64,000 nt of DNA from Ignavibacteria bacterium UBA2333 (GTDB taxonomy: Bacteria > Bacteroidota > Ignavibacteria > Kapaibacteriales > Kapaibacteriaceae): positions 1 through 64,000 of the forward strand of contig DDUR01000061.1 of NCBI GenBank assembly GCA_002344895.1. The letters run 5' to 3'. This document shows positions 37,072 through 45,765 of the stretch, one piece after another. Position 1 is the first letter of the stretch, and each line of letters begins with the position of its first letter. The notes under the pieces are model-generated. The model did not search any database. It worked only from the letters and a program-made list of their open reading frames with translations, and was not told the origin of the DNA. Made by a program: the position numbers and the translations under genes.

Positions 37072-37079
37072 TATATTTG
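37072..37079 (+). promoter_or_regulatory. Promoter box of ffh
   Basis: TATATTTG, an exact TAnnTTTG match, immediately after the preceding terminator stem and 18 bases before the ffh ATG. Confidence 0.5.
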
Positions 37080-37097
37080 CCGTTCTCTGCAACGCCT

Positions 37098-38426
37098 ATG
37101 TTTGAATCACTCCAGGAAAAGCTCGAAGAAGCGCTGAAGCGCATTCGAGGTCAGAATAAGCTTACGGACGACAACGTATCCGAAGCTCTGGCCGAGGTGC
37201 GCACGGCATTACTCGATGCTGACGTGAATTTTTCCGTCACAAAGAAGTTCATCGACGACGTCAAGGAGAAGTCTCTTGGCCTAGAGGTTAAGGGTAACGT
37301 CCTGCCCGGTCAGCTCATGATCAAGCTCATGCACGATGAGCTTGTCGCGCTGATGGGAGCTACGAAGTCAGACCTTACGATTGCGCCGCAAGCGCCGACG
37401 ATTGTTATGGTCGCCGGTCTACAGGGTTCAGGTAAGACGACATTCTGTGCAAAGCTGGCCTATCAACTCAAGAAAAAGGGACGTCAGCCCCTTCTTGTTG
37501 CATGTGACATCTATCGTCCAGCAGCTGTTGACCAGCTCAAGACGCTGGGTCAATCAATGTCGCTGCCGGTACACAGTAAGGACGGCGCCAAACCACTGGA
37601 GATCGCCACAGAAGCTCTCGACTATGCCAAAAAGTATGGTCGTGATGTCGTGATTGTCGACACGGCTGGCCGTCTGACCATTGACGAAGAGATGATGAAT
37701 GAGGTAGCCGAACTCAAGGCTGCTCTCAAGCCAACAGAGATCCTCTTTGTTTGTGACGCGATGACAGGTCAGGATGCTGTGAACACCGCATCGGCCTTTA
37801 ACGACAAACTGGACATCACCGGAGTTGTCCTTACAAAGCTTGATGGTGACACGCGTGGCGGTGCTGCACTTTCGATTCGGGCAGTCCTTGGCAAACCCAT
37901 CAAGTTTGTTGGTGTTGGCGAAAAAGTTGACGCACTCGAGCCCTTCCATCCCGAACGTATTGCTTCGCGGATTCTCGGCATGGGTGACATCATCACGCTC
38001 GTTGAGAAGGCACAACAGCAGATTGACGAAAAGGAAGCAGCTCGCCTTGAGGAAAAACTCAAGAAAAACGAGTTTACCTTTGAGGACTTTCTTGAGCAGA
38101 TGAAACTCATCAAGAAGATGGGCTCACTTCGTGACCTGCTTGGAATGATTCCAGGTATGGACAAGGCCATGCGGAACGTTCAGATTGATGAACGAGCGTT
38201 TGGCCGCGTAGAGGCCATCATTCTTTCGATGACATTTGAAGAACGTCAGAATCCGCGTTTACTCAATGGCTCGCGTCGTAAGCGCATTGCTAGTGGTAGC
38301 GGGACAACGATTCAGGACGTTAACCGACTTATCAAACAATTTGAAGACATGCAGAAGATGATGCGTACGATGACGAAGGGCGGGCGGATGCCGCAGATGC
38401 CTGGACTCTTTGGAGCTCGTCGATAA
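37098..38426 (+). CDS. ffh: Signal recognition particle protein
   Basis: 442 residues from the ATG at 37098. It binds 4.5S RNA and nascent signal sequences and targets ribosomes to the membrane. The N domain starts MFESLQEKLEEALKRIRG. The GTPase P-loop GLQGSGKTT is at 107-115, followed by DTAGRL, TKLDGDTRGGAALS and GVGEKVDALEPFHPERIASRILGMGD across the G domain, and a methionine-rich M domain (about 325-442, LGMIPGMDKAM, SRRKRIASGSGTT, MMRTMTKGGRMPQMPG). rpsP follows by 39 bases, a common pairing. Confidence 0.96.
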   Translation: MFESLQEKLEEALKRIRGQNKLTDDNVSEALAEVRTALLDADVNFSVTKKFIDDVKEKSLGLEVKGNVLPGQLMIKLMHDELVALMGATKSDLTIAPQAPTIVMVAGLQGSGKTTFCAKLAYQLKKKGRQPLLVACDIYRPAAVDQLKTLGQSMSLPVHSKDGAKPLEIATEALDYAKKYGRDVVIVDTAGRLTIDEEMMNEVAELKAALKPTEILFVCDAMTGQDAVNTASAFNDKLDITGVVLTKLDGDTRGGAALSIRAVLGKPIKFVGVGEKVDALEPFHPERIASRILGMGDIITLVEKAQQQIDEKEAARLEEKLKKNEFTFEDFLEQMKLIKKMGSLRDLLGMIPGMDKAMRNVQIDERAFGRVEAIILSMTFEERQNPRLLNGSRRKRIASGSGTTIQDVNRLIKQFEDMQKMMRTMTKGGRMPQMPGLFGARR

Positions 38427-38465
38427 TGCTGTCAAATTCACTTTTTTTCATGTCAGGAGACCACC

Positions 38466-39020
38466 ATGGTCAAACTCCGCTTGCGTCGCCGCGGTCGTAA
38501 GAAGGCACCCTTCTACGACATCGTTGCGATCGACGGACGCGCTCGTCGTGACGGCGCATCAATCGAACGTGTCGGCTACATCAATCCGATGACAACTCCA
38601 AAGAGTGTCACCATTGATACCGAACGTGCTTTGTACTGGTTAAACGTCGGCGCACAGCCAACGGAAATCGTACGTCAAATTCTTTCACGTGAAGGCATTC
38701 TGCTTCGCCGTAACCTTCAAGGGAAGGGAATGGCAGAGGCTGAGATTGATGCCGCTGTTGCACAGCACACAGCTCGCGCCCTTGCTCGTTTTGAGCGTCT
38801 GAAGAAGCGTCGTGCTGACCGCGCTGAAGCAAAGGCTCGCGCCGCTGCTCAGCCAGTCGAAGAGCCTGCTCCGGCAGCTGCAGCTCCAGTAGCAGAAGCT
38901 CCGGCAGCAGAAGCCCCAGCAGCAGAAGCTCCAGCAGCAGAAGCTCCAGCAGCAGAGGCTCCAGCAGCGGAAGCTCCAGCAGCAGAAGCTCCAGCAGCAG
39001 AAGCTCCAGCAGCAGAATAA
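38466..39020 (+). CDS. rpsP: 30S ribosomal protein S16 with Ala/Glu-rich C-terminal tail
   Basis: 184 residues, about twice the length of a minimal S16. AGGAG lies 6 bases before the ATG. The conserved core (1-80) starts MVKLRLRRRGRKKAPFYDIV and includes RRDGASIERVGYINP and RALYWLNVGAQPTEIV. A basic, helical linker (RFERLKKRRADRAEAKARAA) follows. The tail is nine APxAE pentapeptides encoded by a 15-base tandem repeat. Bacteroidota S16 proteins often have such acidic or Ala-rich tails; the function is unknown. A strong terminator follows. Confidence 0.96.
   Translation: MVKLRLRRRGRKKAPFYDIVAIDGRARRDGASIERVGYINPMTTPKSVTIDTERALYWLNVGAQPTEIVRQILSREGILLRRNLQGKGMAEAEIDAAVAQHTARALARFERLKKRRADRAEAKARAAAQPVEEPAPAAAAPVAEAPAAEAPAAEAPAAEAPAAEAPAAEAPAAEAPAAEAPAAE
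38883..39017 (+). repeat. Nine 15-base tandem repeats encoding APxAE
   Basis: Nine in-frame units of the type GCTCCAGCAGCAGAA, ending directly at the TAA stop of rpsP. Units differ at few positions, mostly silent (CCG/CCA, GCC/GCT, GAG/GAA, GCG), apart from one GTA in the first unit. Copy number is likely to vary between strains. Confidence 0.9.
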
Positions 39021-39043
39021 TCACTGATTCCGTCCGATCTTTG

Positions 39044-39084
39044 CGCGCGAAACGCCATTCAGGTGTTTCGCGCGTTTCGTTTTT
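39044..39084 (+). terminator. Intrinsic terminator after rpsP
   Basis: A perfect 10-bp stem (CGCGCGAAAC / GTTTCGCGCG, 39044-39053 and 39065-39074) with an 11-base loop is followed by TTTCGTTTTT. Confidence 0.85.
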
Positions 39085-39096
39085 CAGGAGTTCAGC

Positions 39097-39522
39097 ATGT
39101 TACATGCATCCGTCGCCGATCGTTACGTAGGACATCGCACCGTCTTCCTTCGCCTTCTGCGACTGGCATTTGCAGCCGCCGGTACATATTGGATCCTTCT
39201 CTATTTGCTGCCGTTAGAAACACATGCAGCGTTACGTAGCGGACAGTCCATTATCTACTTCATACTCCTATCGTTATGGGGTTTCGACTATATGCGCGAG
39301 CAGAAACGACTTGCAGTCATTATTGAAGCTGCTAACTCCCGTAACATCCCGCCTCGTGACGTAACTCTCAATGACGTTGAGAAATCAGCATCTCTGTTCT
39401 CCATGTTTATACCGCGGTCAGGTTTTGGAGGGATTGTACTCCCCGTTCTCTTTATCACGGGCCTCATTTCAGCGTGGATTCTTATCATTCGCCAGTATGT
39501 TCTCGCTTTCTCTTCGATGTAA
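39097..39522 (+). CDS. Small three-helix membrane protein, unknown function
   Basis: 141 residues. AGGAG precedes the ATG by 8 bases, just after the rpsP terminator. Three hydrophobic segments are visible (LRLAFAAAGTYWILLYLLPL, SIIYFILLSLWGF, IVLPVLFITGLISAWILI), with a polar loop between helices 2 and 3 (ANSRNIPPRDVTLNDVEKS). I recognise no family. The stop codon overlaps the ATG of the TPR-LuxR regulator (TAATG), so it may work with that regulator as a membrane partner; this is inference. Confidence 0.7.
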   Translation: MLHASVADRYVGHRTVFLRLLRLAFAAAGTYWILLYLLPLETHAALRSGQSIIYFILLSLWGFDYMREQKRLAVIIEAANSRNIPPRDVTLNDVEKSASLFSMFIPRSGFGGIVLPVLFITGLISAWILIIRQYVLAFSSM

Positions 39523-41255
39523 TGCCGGAAACGTCCGTCGAACTCAGAGTTACACAACTACTTGACGAAGCCGTTGAGGCAAGTCGGATATCACCCGAAA
39601 AATCTCGTGATGCCGCCACGGAAGCCCTCAACTTGATTACTTCGTTACTCACGGCAGGAGTAAGGCCTGAGGTAGAGGTACAGATTCGCTCCGAAAAAGT
39701 AACAGCACTCCTGACGCTTGGACAGTACTATCATATCTCCGGACAACCAGACGTTGCATCGCGTATAGCCCGTGAAGCTCTTGCCGAGGCCGAGGCCATA
39801 GGTGATCAACGTTCACGAGCCAAGGCATGTCTCGTTCTCGGTAGTCAGGAGTCCATGACGGGGTCACTGGATGTCGCCACAGAGATGTTAACCACTGCTC
39901 ATGACATCTTCGTAACACTTGATGCTGCTGACGGCGTTACCATGACATTGTACAACCTTGCCGTCCTAGATGCTAAAGCAGGTCGGATTCGTGACGCACT
40001 GGTCCACTATGATCAAGCTGCCGTTGCGGCTGCCCAGGCGTCGATGGCACACGTAGAGATTGGTTCGCTTATCGGCATCGGCACACTACATGAACAAGCT
40101 GCCGACTACGATGGAGCCGTAACGTATTACCAACGTGCACTTCATCGGGCACGCGAACGAGGTGAGCGATACCTCGAAGGATCTGCCATTGGGAATACGG
40201 CAACGGCGCTCTTTAATGCAGGCCGAGTTGAAGAGTCACTCCTGCACCATCGTGAGGCCTTTGCGATTGCCGACGAGCTCGGAAACACCTATGGGCTCGC
40301 AACATTGCGGACAAACGAGGCAGGTGCACTGTTATCACTCGGACGGCTACGTGAAGCACTGGCAGTCTACGACGAAGCGATTCGTTTAACAAAAAGTGTT
40401 GGTAATCTTCGAGAACTCATTGCGGCCCATTGTGGAAGATCGCTGACGTTAACCGCCATGGGCCGCTTTGCCAAAGCGCGTAGTGCAGCCACAACGGCAA
40501 TACGACTTGCCCGATCCATAAAGGACGGGAAGTCGCTGCTTCAAGCGCTAACAACGCACGTTGAAGTCTCCGTTGCTGGAGAAGACTATTCAACAGGAAA
40601 GGCCAGTTTTCTCGAAGCATACAATCTTCTTCAGGAATCTCAGATTCAGACGTTTGCACTCGCCCTGTTACAACATGGTGCAACCCTTTTCGAACGTTTA
40701 CGGATGTGGAAACGAGCGTATGAGCTTCGGTCGGAACAACAGATCTTGTTTGCTTCTATTCACAATGAAGTATCCACACGCAGAATGCAGTTTCATGGAG
40801 CAAAACTCGGACTCATTGCTCTGGAAGCAGAGCGAAAAAGACTCTCTGAAGAGAATGTACGCCTTCAGCGTGACGTAGAGGCACAGTCACGCGAGATTAC
40901 AACACTGACGTTACAGCTTGCAGAAGCTGAGTCAGGTTCAACTCCTCGCACGAGTGTATTGCGCCGCGTTCTTGACGAACGTTTTGAGACACTGAATACA
41001 GACTTCACGCGGAAACTTGCCGAGCGCTGCCCTCACCTCACACCGATGGAGCTTCGGATCTGCGCTCTGTTAAAAACGGGGCTTTCAACTAAGGAGCTAT
41101 CAACAATTCTACATGTGACTGACCGAGCTGTTGAAAAGCATCGTTACAACATTCGTCGTAAACTTGGTCTCGATCAAAACATTAACCTCGTCGTATGGCT
41201 CGAACACGTCCCTCTACAGCCTTCACCTGTAGCTGTATCATACTCTTCTTCATAG
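39522..41255 (+). CDS. TPR protein with C-terminal LuxR-type HTH domain
   Basis: 577 residues from the ATG at 39522; a GTG at 39474 is less likely. About ten TPR-like helical pairs (residues about 20-400: GQYYHISGQPDVASRIAREA, YNLAVLDAKAGRIRDALVHY, NTATALFNAGRVEESLLHH) are followed by a coiled coil (about 430-485, LEAERKRLSEENVRLQRDVE) and a LuxR-type HTH (about 510-575: LTPMELRICALLKTG, STKELSTILHVTDRAVEKHR, NIRRKLGL). There is no signal peptide or sensor kinase domain, so it is a cytoplasmic one-component regulator. Its 3' end overlaps the next gene by 61 bases; the PD40 genes downstream are candidate targets. Confidence 0.88.
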   Translation: MPETSVELRVTQLLDEAVEASRISPEKSRDAATEALNLITSLLTAGVRPEVEVQIRSEKVTALLTLGQYYHISGQPDVASRIAREALAEAEAIGDQRSRAKACLVLGSQESMTGSLDVATEMLTTAHDIFVTLDAADGVTMTLYNLAVLDAKAGRIRDALVHYDQAAVAAAQASMAHVEIGSLIGIGTLHEQAADYDGAVTYYQRALHRARERGERYLEGSAIGNTATALFNAGRVEESLLHHREAFAIADELGNTYGLATLRTNEAGALLSLGRLREALAVYDEAIRLTKSVGNLRELIAAHCGRSLTLTAMGRFAKARSAATTAIRLARSIKDGKSLLQALTTHVEVSVAGEDYSTGKASFLEAYNLLQESQIQTFALALLQHGATLFERLRMWKRAYELRSEQQILFASIHNEVSTRRMQFHGAKLGLIALEAERKRLSEENVRLQRDVEAQSREITTLTLQLAEAESGSTPRTSVLRRVLDERFETLNTDFTRKLAERCPHLTPMELRICALLKTGLSTKELSTILHVTDRAVEKHRYNIRRKLGLDQNINLVVWLEHVPLQPSPVAVSYSSS

Positions 41256-43141
41256 TGTCACATTCGATAGCTGTTGGTCAGGAACTTCACAACATGCCCT
41301 TGGCCTTCGAACTTGACTGGGTTCGGTCGTTCGGTGAGATCGTTGACATCCATGATTCCGACAACGTTTCATTTGATCGACGTGAGTGTAGAATCTCCTG
41401 CAGAAACACGGAACCGAGGCCAACACTTCGAACGTCAATCAGCGCTCAATACGATCAAGACTTTTGTTTAGAAGTAATCTATACATTTCAATCACATCAT
41501 GATTCAGCCCTTGTAGCCTTCGGCTGGGCTGGTCCAACATTCTCGCAGAGTAATGTTTTTGCGCATCGCCGCCGAGGCGATTGTGGCAAGTGGACGTCAC
41601 GTGGAGACGTCCCAGATCCACTGCCCCATACTCTGACGCCTCAGTCCGAGCAAATAGCCGACACGTTACGCGTCATTCGGACTGGAGACAAAATCACCTA
41701 CTACCTGCGTTCGGAGCATGTTCATACTGATGATGCGGCAGATGTTCACGTTTCTTCTGCCGACGTTTGGATATCGGTGAATCCGGGGACTACCGTTGTG
41801 CTACATTCCGTCCGACTCTATCAACAGCGAGATCCGATAGACACCGTCATAAACTTCGGGATCAACTTCCGTCGAATCAGTGAAGCGTCGTTTCTCGAAG
41901 TGAGTAAACTTTACCGCATTGCTCCGTTTAACTTTGACCTGAGCTTCTACGCGTCCATTCGCGGGACACGGCCATCTCAGTCGCTCATCCTTGGTCACCG
42001 AGATTCAACGAAAACATTATTTGAATTCGAAAAAGGGTGGTTCCGCTCTCCAGTGTATTCAGCGCGCCCATACGTTATCAACTGGGCTTCTGCCGATGGT
42101 CGGTGTATCCTTGTTTCAACTGAATCTGCCGATTTGCAACTAGGACTACAGTTTTTCTGTAAGAATCGAGTTGGCTGGAGGCGAGAGTACAATGTGTCGT
42201 TTCCAACACGTAAGCTCGTCGGAATGTTACCTGAGGCTACCATTTCGCCAGACATGAAAACAATAATCTTTTCTGGGTGGGTAGACACGATCAGTATGGC
42301 ACGTGATCTTTGGATCACGTTTTACCAACATGACTCCGTATGGTCCGACCCAGTCCCTCTTGGTGGTCCGATCAACACTCTCCAGACGGAAGGTGAACCG
42401 TTTATATCGGCGGATGGAAAATATTTATACTTCTCATCGGATGGTCATCCCGGTTTTGGATGTGCCGACATATTTGTGTCAGAACGCCAGGACACAACTT
42501 GGACAACGTGGTCAAAACCACAGAACCTGGGCCGACGAATAAACACGGTCGATCACGAATACTCCCTTCGCACCGACGAGCTTCGCAGGATCTGGTTCCT
42601 TATGCAGAGACAACCGTATAGTGATCGTTACGTTACCGTGTATCGAGATACGATGGTACGGGACCCTGCTCCGGCTGTGGAAGCGATGCCCGAATATCCC
42701 GCGTTTCAGCGTCGTGGCCTCGTGGAACGTGTGTTTTGCGACTCCTCATTCGTCGATATTCTATCCCAACCAACTGAAAAGTTGATGAAGGGCATACAGG
42801 ACCTTCGCGCTACTCTCATAACGTATCCTCTCTCAACGGTATCCATCCTGTACAACGTGACGTGGGACAAAGATTCGATGCTCACTGATTCAAGTCATGT
42901 GAATATGTGCCATAAACTTGTGGACCTGCTCATTCGCTCTGGTATTCCGGCTGGACGTCTTAGCGTAGCACCAAACTATGACATGCTCTATGAAGATGAG
43001 GAGTACGAGGACGAAACGCTCCTCGCCGAGGATGATCAAAAGACTTCGACATTAGACGACTCTGTATTGGCCGATCAGGAGTTCGACATATATCGACAGA
43101 AAATGCATAAACAGTATTGCTTTGTTGTGCGATTTCAGTAG
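41195..43141 (+). CDS. Exported PD40-repeat protein with degenerate OmpA-like C-terminus
   Basis: 648 residues. The ATG lies 61 bases inside the upstream gene but is needed for the signal peptide (about 1-28, ILFFIVSHSIAVGQ). A LamG-like N-terminal region is followed by PD40 propeller blades (ISPDMKTIIFSG, FISADGKYLYFSSDG, GFGCADIFVSER). The last 140 residues follow the OmpA-like layout in length and strand order (VERVFCDSSFVDI, LDLLIRSGIPAGRLSVAP) but lack the peptidoglycan-binding Asp and Arg and carry an acidic insert (EDEEYEDETLLAEDD). It is a paralogue of the gene at 43776, which keeps an intact OmpA domain. Confidence 0.78.
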   Translation: MARTRPSTAFTCSCIILFFIVSHSIAVGQELHNMPLAFELDWVRSFGEIVDIHDSDNVSFDRRECRISCRNTEPRPTLRTSISAQYDQDFCLEVIYTFQSHHDSALVAFGWAGPTFSQSNVFAHRRRGDCGKWTSRGDVPDPLPHTLTPQSEQIADTLRVIRTGDKITYYLRSEHVHTDDAADVHVSSADVWISVNPGTTVVLHSVRLYQQRDPIDTVINFGINFRRISEASFLEVSKLYRIAPFNFDLSFYASIRGTRPSQSLILGHRDSTKTLFEFEKGWFRSPVYSARPYVINWASADGRCILVSTESADLQLGLQFFCKNRVGWRREYNVSFPTRKLVGMLPEATISPDMKTIIFSGWVDTISMARDLWITFYQHDSVWSDPVPLGGPINTLQTEGEPFISADGKYLYFSSDGHPGFGCADIFVSERQDTTWTTWSKPQNLGRRINTVDHEYSLRTDELRRIWFLMQRQPYSDRYVTVYRDTMVRDPAPAVEAMPEYPAFQRRGLVERVFCDSSFVDILSQPTEKLMKGIQDLRATLITYPLSTVSILYNVTWDKDSMLTDSSHVNMCHKLVDLLIRSGIPAGRLSVAPNYDMLYEDEEYEDETLLAEDDQKTSTLDDSVLADQEFDIYRQKMHKQYCFVVRFQ

Positions 43142-43292
43142 TCTTTGTCAAGTGATCATACCATGAAATCCAGGTGCCCCCACACAAGGACTCTTGTGAT
43201 GGTGGTAGTTCCGTAGTAGTTGCAGCGAGAATTTGACGTTTAGGTTGCAGTGAGAAAACTCACCGTCATCCTTCACACATTGGAGTACTACC
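43142..43292. other. Intergenic region before the small lipoprotein gene
   Basis: Contains a short hairpin CACAAG-gact-CTTGTG (43183-43198), a weak terminator candidate, and a direct repeat GTTGCAGYGAGAA (one copy near 43218, one near 43244). GGAG lies 8 bases before the next ATG. Confidence 0.35.
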
Positions 43293-43763
43293 ATGCGAAA
43301 CATCACCATCGTTGCCGTCGCACTTTTCTCATTCCTCATCACCTCTTGCTCAAAGGATGATTCGTCAACGGCTCCAACGGCAAGTGGAGGATCAATGACG
43401 GCATCCATTGATGGCTCATCGTGGTCGAGCTCATTGATTACACAGGCAACCGTCCAAGGTGGTGTTCTTGCTGTGGCTGGACAAGATGGGTCCGTCCGTC
43501 AAATTCAATTGCGTGTGATCAACTTTGCTGGCCAAGGAACCTATTCGCTGGGTTCGGGCAACATGCACCTTGCCACCGTCGTCACTGGCACGACAGCGAA
43601 TGACATGTATACGGCAAACATGGTTGCAGGCACTGGTTCGATCATCGTTACCGAATCAACGTCTAGTCGAATCAAGGGTACATTTACGTTCACGGCGAGA
43701 AATACTGCCGGTGGAACGAAGTCCGTTACGAATGGCAACTTCGACGTGCCGATATCGCAGTAA
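43293..43763 (+). CDS. Small lipoprotein, DUF6252-like
   Basis: 156 residues. A signal peptide ends in the lipobox LITSC with Cys19 as the lipid site; the following SKDD would keep it in, or display it on, the outer membrane depending on the local rule. The mature part (MTASIDGSSWSS, TYSLGSGN, IKGTFTFTARNT) fits the DUF6252 pattern of small beta-rich lipoproteins in Bacteroidota. It lies between two PD40 genes on the same strand. Function unknown. Confidence 0.8.
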   Translation: MRNITIVAVALFSFLITSCSKDDSSTAPTASGGSMTASIDGSSWSSSLITQATVQGGVLAVAGQDGSVRQIQLRVINFAGQGTYSLGSGNMHLATVVTGTTANDMYTANMVAGTGSIIVTESTSSRIKGTFTFTARNTAGGTKSVTNGNFDVPISQ

Positions 43764-43768
43764 ATTCA

Positions 43769-43782
43769 CGGTCATATGACCG
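43769..43782. promoter_or_regulatory. Palindrome covering the start codon of the OmpA/PD40 gene
   Basis: CGGTCATATGACCG is a perfect 14-base palindrome with the ATG start (43776-43778) at its centre. It could be an operator, or a hairpin that hides the start codon. Confidence 0.45.
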
Positions 43783-45701
43783 TCCAACACATCTCGAGCA
43801 GCCGTACCTGGTTGCCCCGTTTGCCCCTTCTACATGGCATTTTCGTCGCTCTTCTCCTTCTTTTGACACAAGGAGGTGGCCGCCCGTTGTTGAGCCAGAC
43901 AACACCGCCAGTGTGGATGGATGTTAACGTAACTGACGATCGCGGGCCGTGGGCACCATCGGCACAAGGGCCAATTGCAGTTGAACATGATGGCAATCTT
44001 CTTCGCTTACGAAAGTTAACGGACGTAGGACCCGCTGCACGCTGGTCCTACATCCTTCTGAATCCGGCGAAGGACTTTATCATTGACGTTGTGCTGCGGA
44101 TTGATTCTTCAGCTCCAGAGCTTCCTCTTGCGTTTGTATGGGGTGGCAATGGTCTGAGCGACGTGAATTATGTCGGCATAACAGCTGCACGCCGTGCCGT
44201 TGTCGGCAGATACGCTGGCGGTTCATGGGATAGTAGATTTGTTTGGGAATCTGCACCACAGCTACATGGGATGGGAAGTTTTGACACAGTCAGGATAGCT
44301 CGCGAGAATGACTCGATTTCATTTTATGTGAACAACGTACTCTTTGCGAAACATACGAGCCGGGATTTCCCGATTCGAGGCTCACTACTCGGATTTGAGC
44401 TCAATGGCCGGATGACGGCGACGATACAACGAGTGACGATTCGACAGGATCGACCACCACTACGCCTCGACAACGGGCGATTCTCCGGGAAAGAACGGTT
44501 ACGACTTCCGGGTTCCGTGAACTCACCCTTTGCAGAAAAGGGACCGATCCTTTCTGCAGATGGATCATCACTATGGTTTACACGCGAAGATGCAAGTCAG
44601 GACGTGTCAGACGACATTTGGGTTAGCAGGAAAGGGGCAAAGGGGGCTTTTACACGCGCAACACGGCTACCCGGACCCCTCAATGGAAGTGGCCCCAATT
44701 ATCTCGTCTGGATGTCAAAGGATGAGACATCAGCCGTCGTTGGAAATATTTACGATGCAACAGCAACCGTCATCGACGTTGGCTTTAGCACATCGAAGAA
44801 GCTCAATGGGAAGTGGATGTTACCCACGCGCATGGAGATTCCTGATTACCGAAATGATGCACGCTCCGTATTTGCCTGCATGTCGGCCGATGGACGCGCG
44901 CTTATCGTCTCTGTATCACGCCCAGGTGGACATGGGTCACTGGACCTATGGGTGTATGTGCGCCAGGAAGATGGCACGTGGAGTGATGCGGCCAATCTTG
45001 GTCCACAAATCAACACCTTCGGACAAGAGATTACGCCGTTTTTGGCTGCCGATGGACGGACATTATTCTTTTCTTCGAGTGGCCACACGGGATATGGCGG
45101 TAATGACATCTTTATGACCGTGAGGCTCGACGACTCCTGGACAAAGTGGACACCACCGGTAAATCTCGGACCATTCGTGAATGGTCCTGACTGGGAAGCC
45201 TACTACTCAGAGTCGGCGGATGGCACACTTGCCGTTTACTGTGCTGCCGGCCCTGAGGGCGACCTCGACCTCTATGCCGTCGGTGCTCCGAACATTGTAG
45301 CCACACTGAACGTTGACGACGACGGCTTACAACGAAGTCTGGATACAACTTCACCAGGTGGCACGGTTCGTCTTGACAATATCTTCTTTGATCATGGAAA
45401 GGCCGACCTGCGGGCAGAAAGTGAAGCTGAGATTCTAACGCTCGTAGGAATCCTTCGCACCAATCCGGTGATGACAATAGAGATAGCTGGGCACACTGAT
45501 GATGTGGGTGATGAAGCTGCGAATCTTCTGCTCTCAACCGAACGGGCTGCAGCGGTACTCAATCGTTTAGTAGAACTCGGCATCGACCCACAGCGCCTTC
45601 ACGCAAAAGGATATGGCGAGTCACGCCCACTCGTACCCAATCGAAGTGAGGCTGACCGTCGTCGTAATCGGCGCGTGGAGTTTGTTGTGCTCACGAAGTA
45701 A
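43776..45701 (+). CDS. OmpA-family protein with LamG-like and PD40 domains
   Basis: 641 residues. The N-terminal signal peptide (HGIFVALLLLLTQ) is preceded by the basic stretch RTWLPR. A concanavalin/LamG-like domain (about 45-225, FIIDVVLRIDSSA, VRIARENDSISFYVNN) is followed by PD40 blades (about 230-510, LSADGSSLWFTRED, FLAADGRTLFFSSSGHTGYGGNDIF). The C-terminal OmpA-like domain (about 535-641) has LDNIFFDHGKADLR, EIAGHTDDVGDEAANLLLS and RRNRRVEFV, with the Asp and Arg needed to bind meso-diaminopimelate in peptidoglycan. It should link the outer-membrane region to the wall. PD40 plus OmpA recalls the T9SS protein PorE, though the N-terminus differs. Confidence 0.88.
   Translation: MTVQHISSSRTWLPRLPLLHGIFVALLLLLTQGGGRPLLSQTTPPVWMDVNVTDDRGPWAPSAQGPIAVEHDGNLLRLRKLTDVGPAARWSYILLNPAKDFIIDVVLRIDSSAPELPLAFVWGGNGLSDVNYVGITAARRAVVGRYAGGSWDSRFVWESAPQLHGMGSFDTVRIARENDSISFYVNNVLFAKHTSRDFPIRGSLLGFELNGRMTATIQRVTIRQDRPPLRLDNGRFSGKERLRLPGSVNSPFAEKGPILSADGSSLWFTREDASQDVSDDIWVSRKGAKGAFTRATRLPGPLNGSGPNYLVWMSKDETSAVVGNIYDATATVIDVGFSTSKKLNGKWMLPTRMEIPDYRNDARSVFACMSADGRALIVSVSRPGGHGSLDLWVYVRQEDGTWSDAANLGPQINTFGQEITPFLAADGRTLFFSSSGHTGYGGNDIFMTVRLDDSWTKWTPPVNLGPFVNGPDWEAYYSESADGTLAVYCAAGPEGDLDLYAVGAPNIVATLNVDDDGLQRSLDTTSPGGTVRLDNIFFDHGKADLRAESEAEILTLVGILRTNPVMTIEIAGHTDDVGDEAANLLLSTERAAAVLNRLVELGIDPQRLHAKGYGESRPLVPNRSEADRRRNRRVEFVVLTK
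43814..43827 (-). repeat. G-tract element, copy 7
   Basis: On the + strand GCCCCGTTTGCCCC, encoding LPRLPL in the OmpA/PD40 signal region. Identical over 14 bases to the copy in sdhA. Confidence 0.6.
44634..44647 (+). repeat. G-tract element, copy 8
   Basis: GGGGCAAAGGGGGC inside the OmpA/PD40 gene, encoding GAKGA in the same frame as copies 3 and 6. Confidence 0.65.
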
Positions 45702-45765
45702 CCCGGCGTGAGTCGTTGATTGACCGATCGGACCTATTTTCCGCACTTCATCTGGAGGGAAGGAA

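Noticed and set aside
38608..39024. Leu-rich frame antisense to rpsP
   Set aside because: It is the reverse reading of the 15-base tandem repeat, not a membrane protein.
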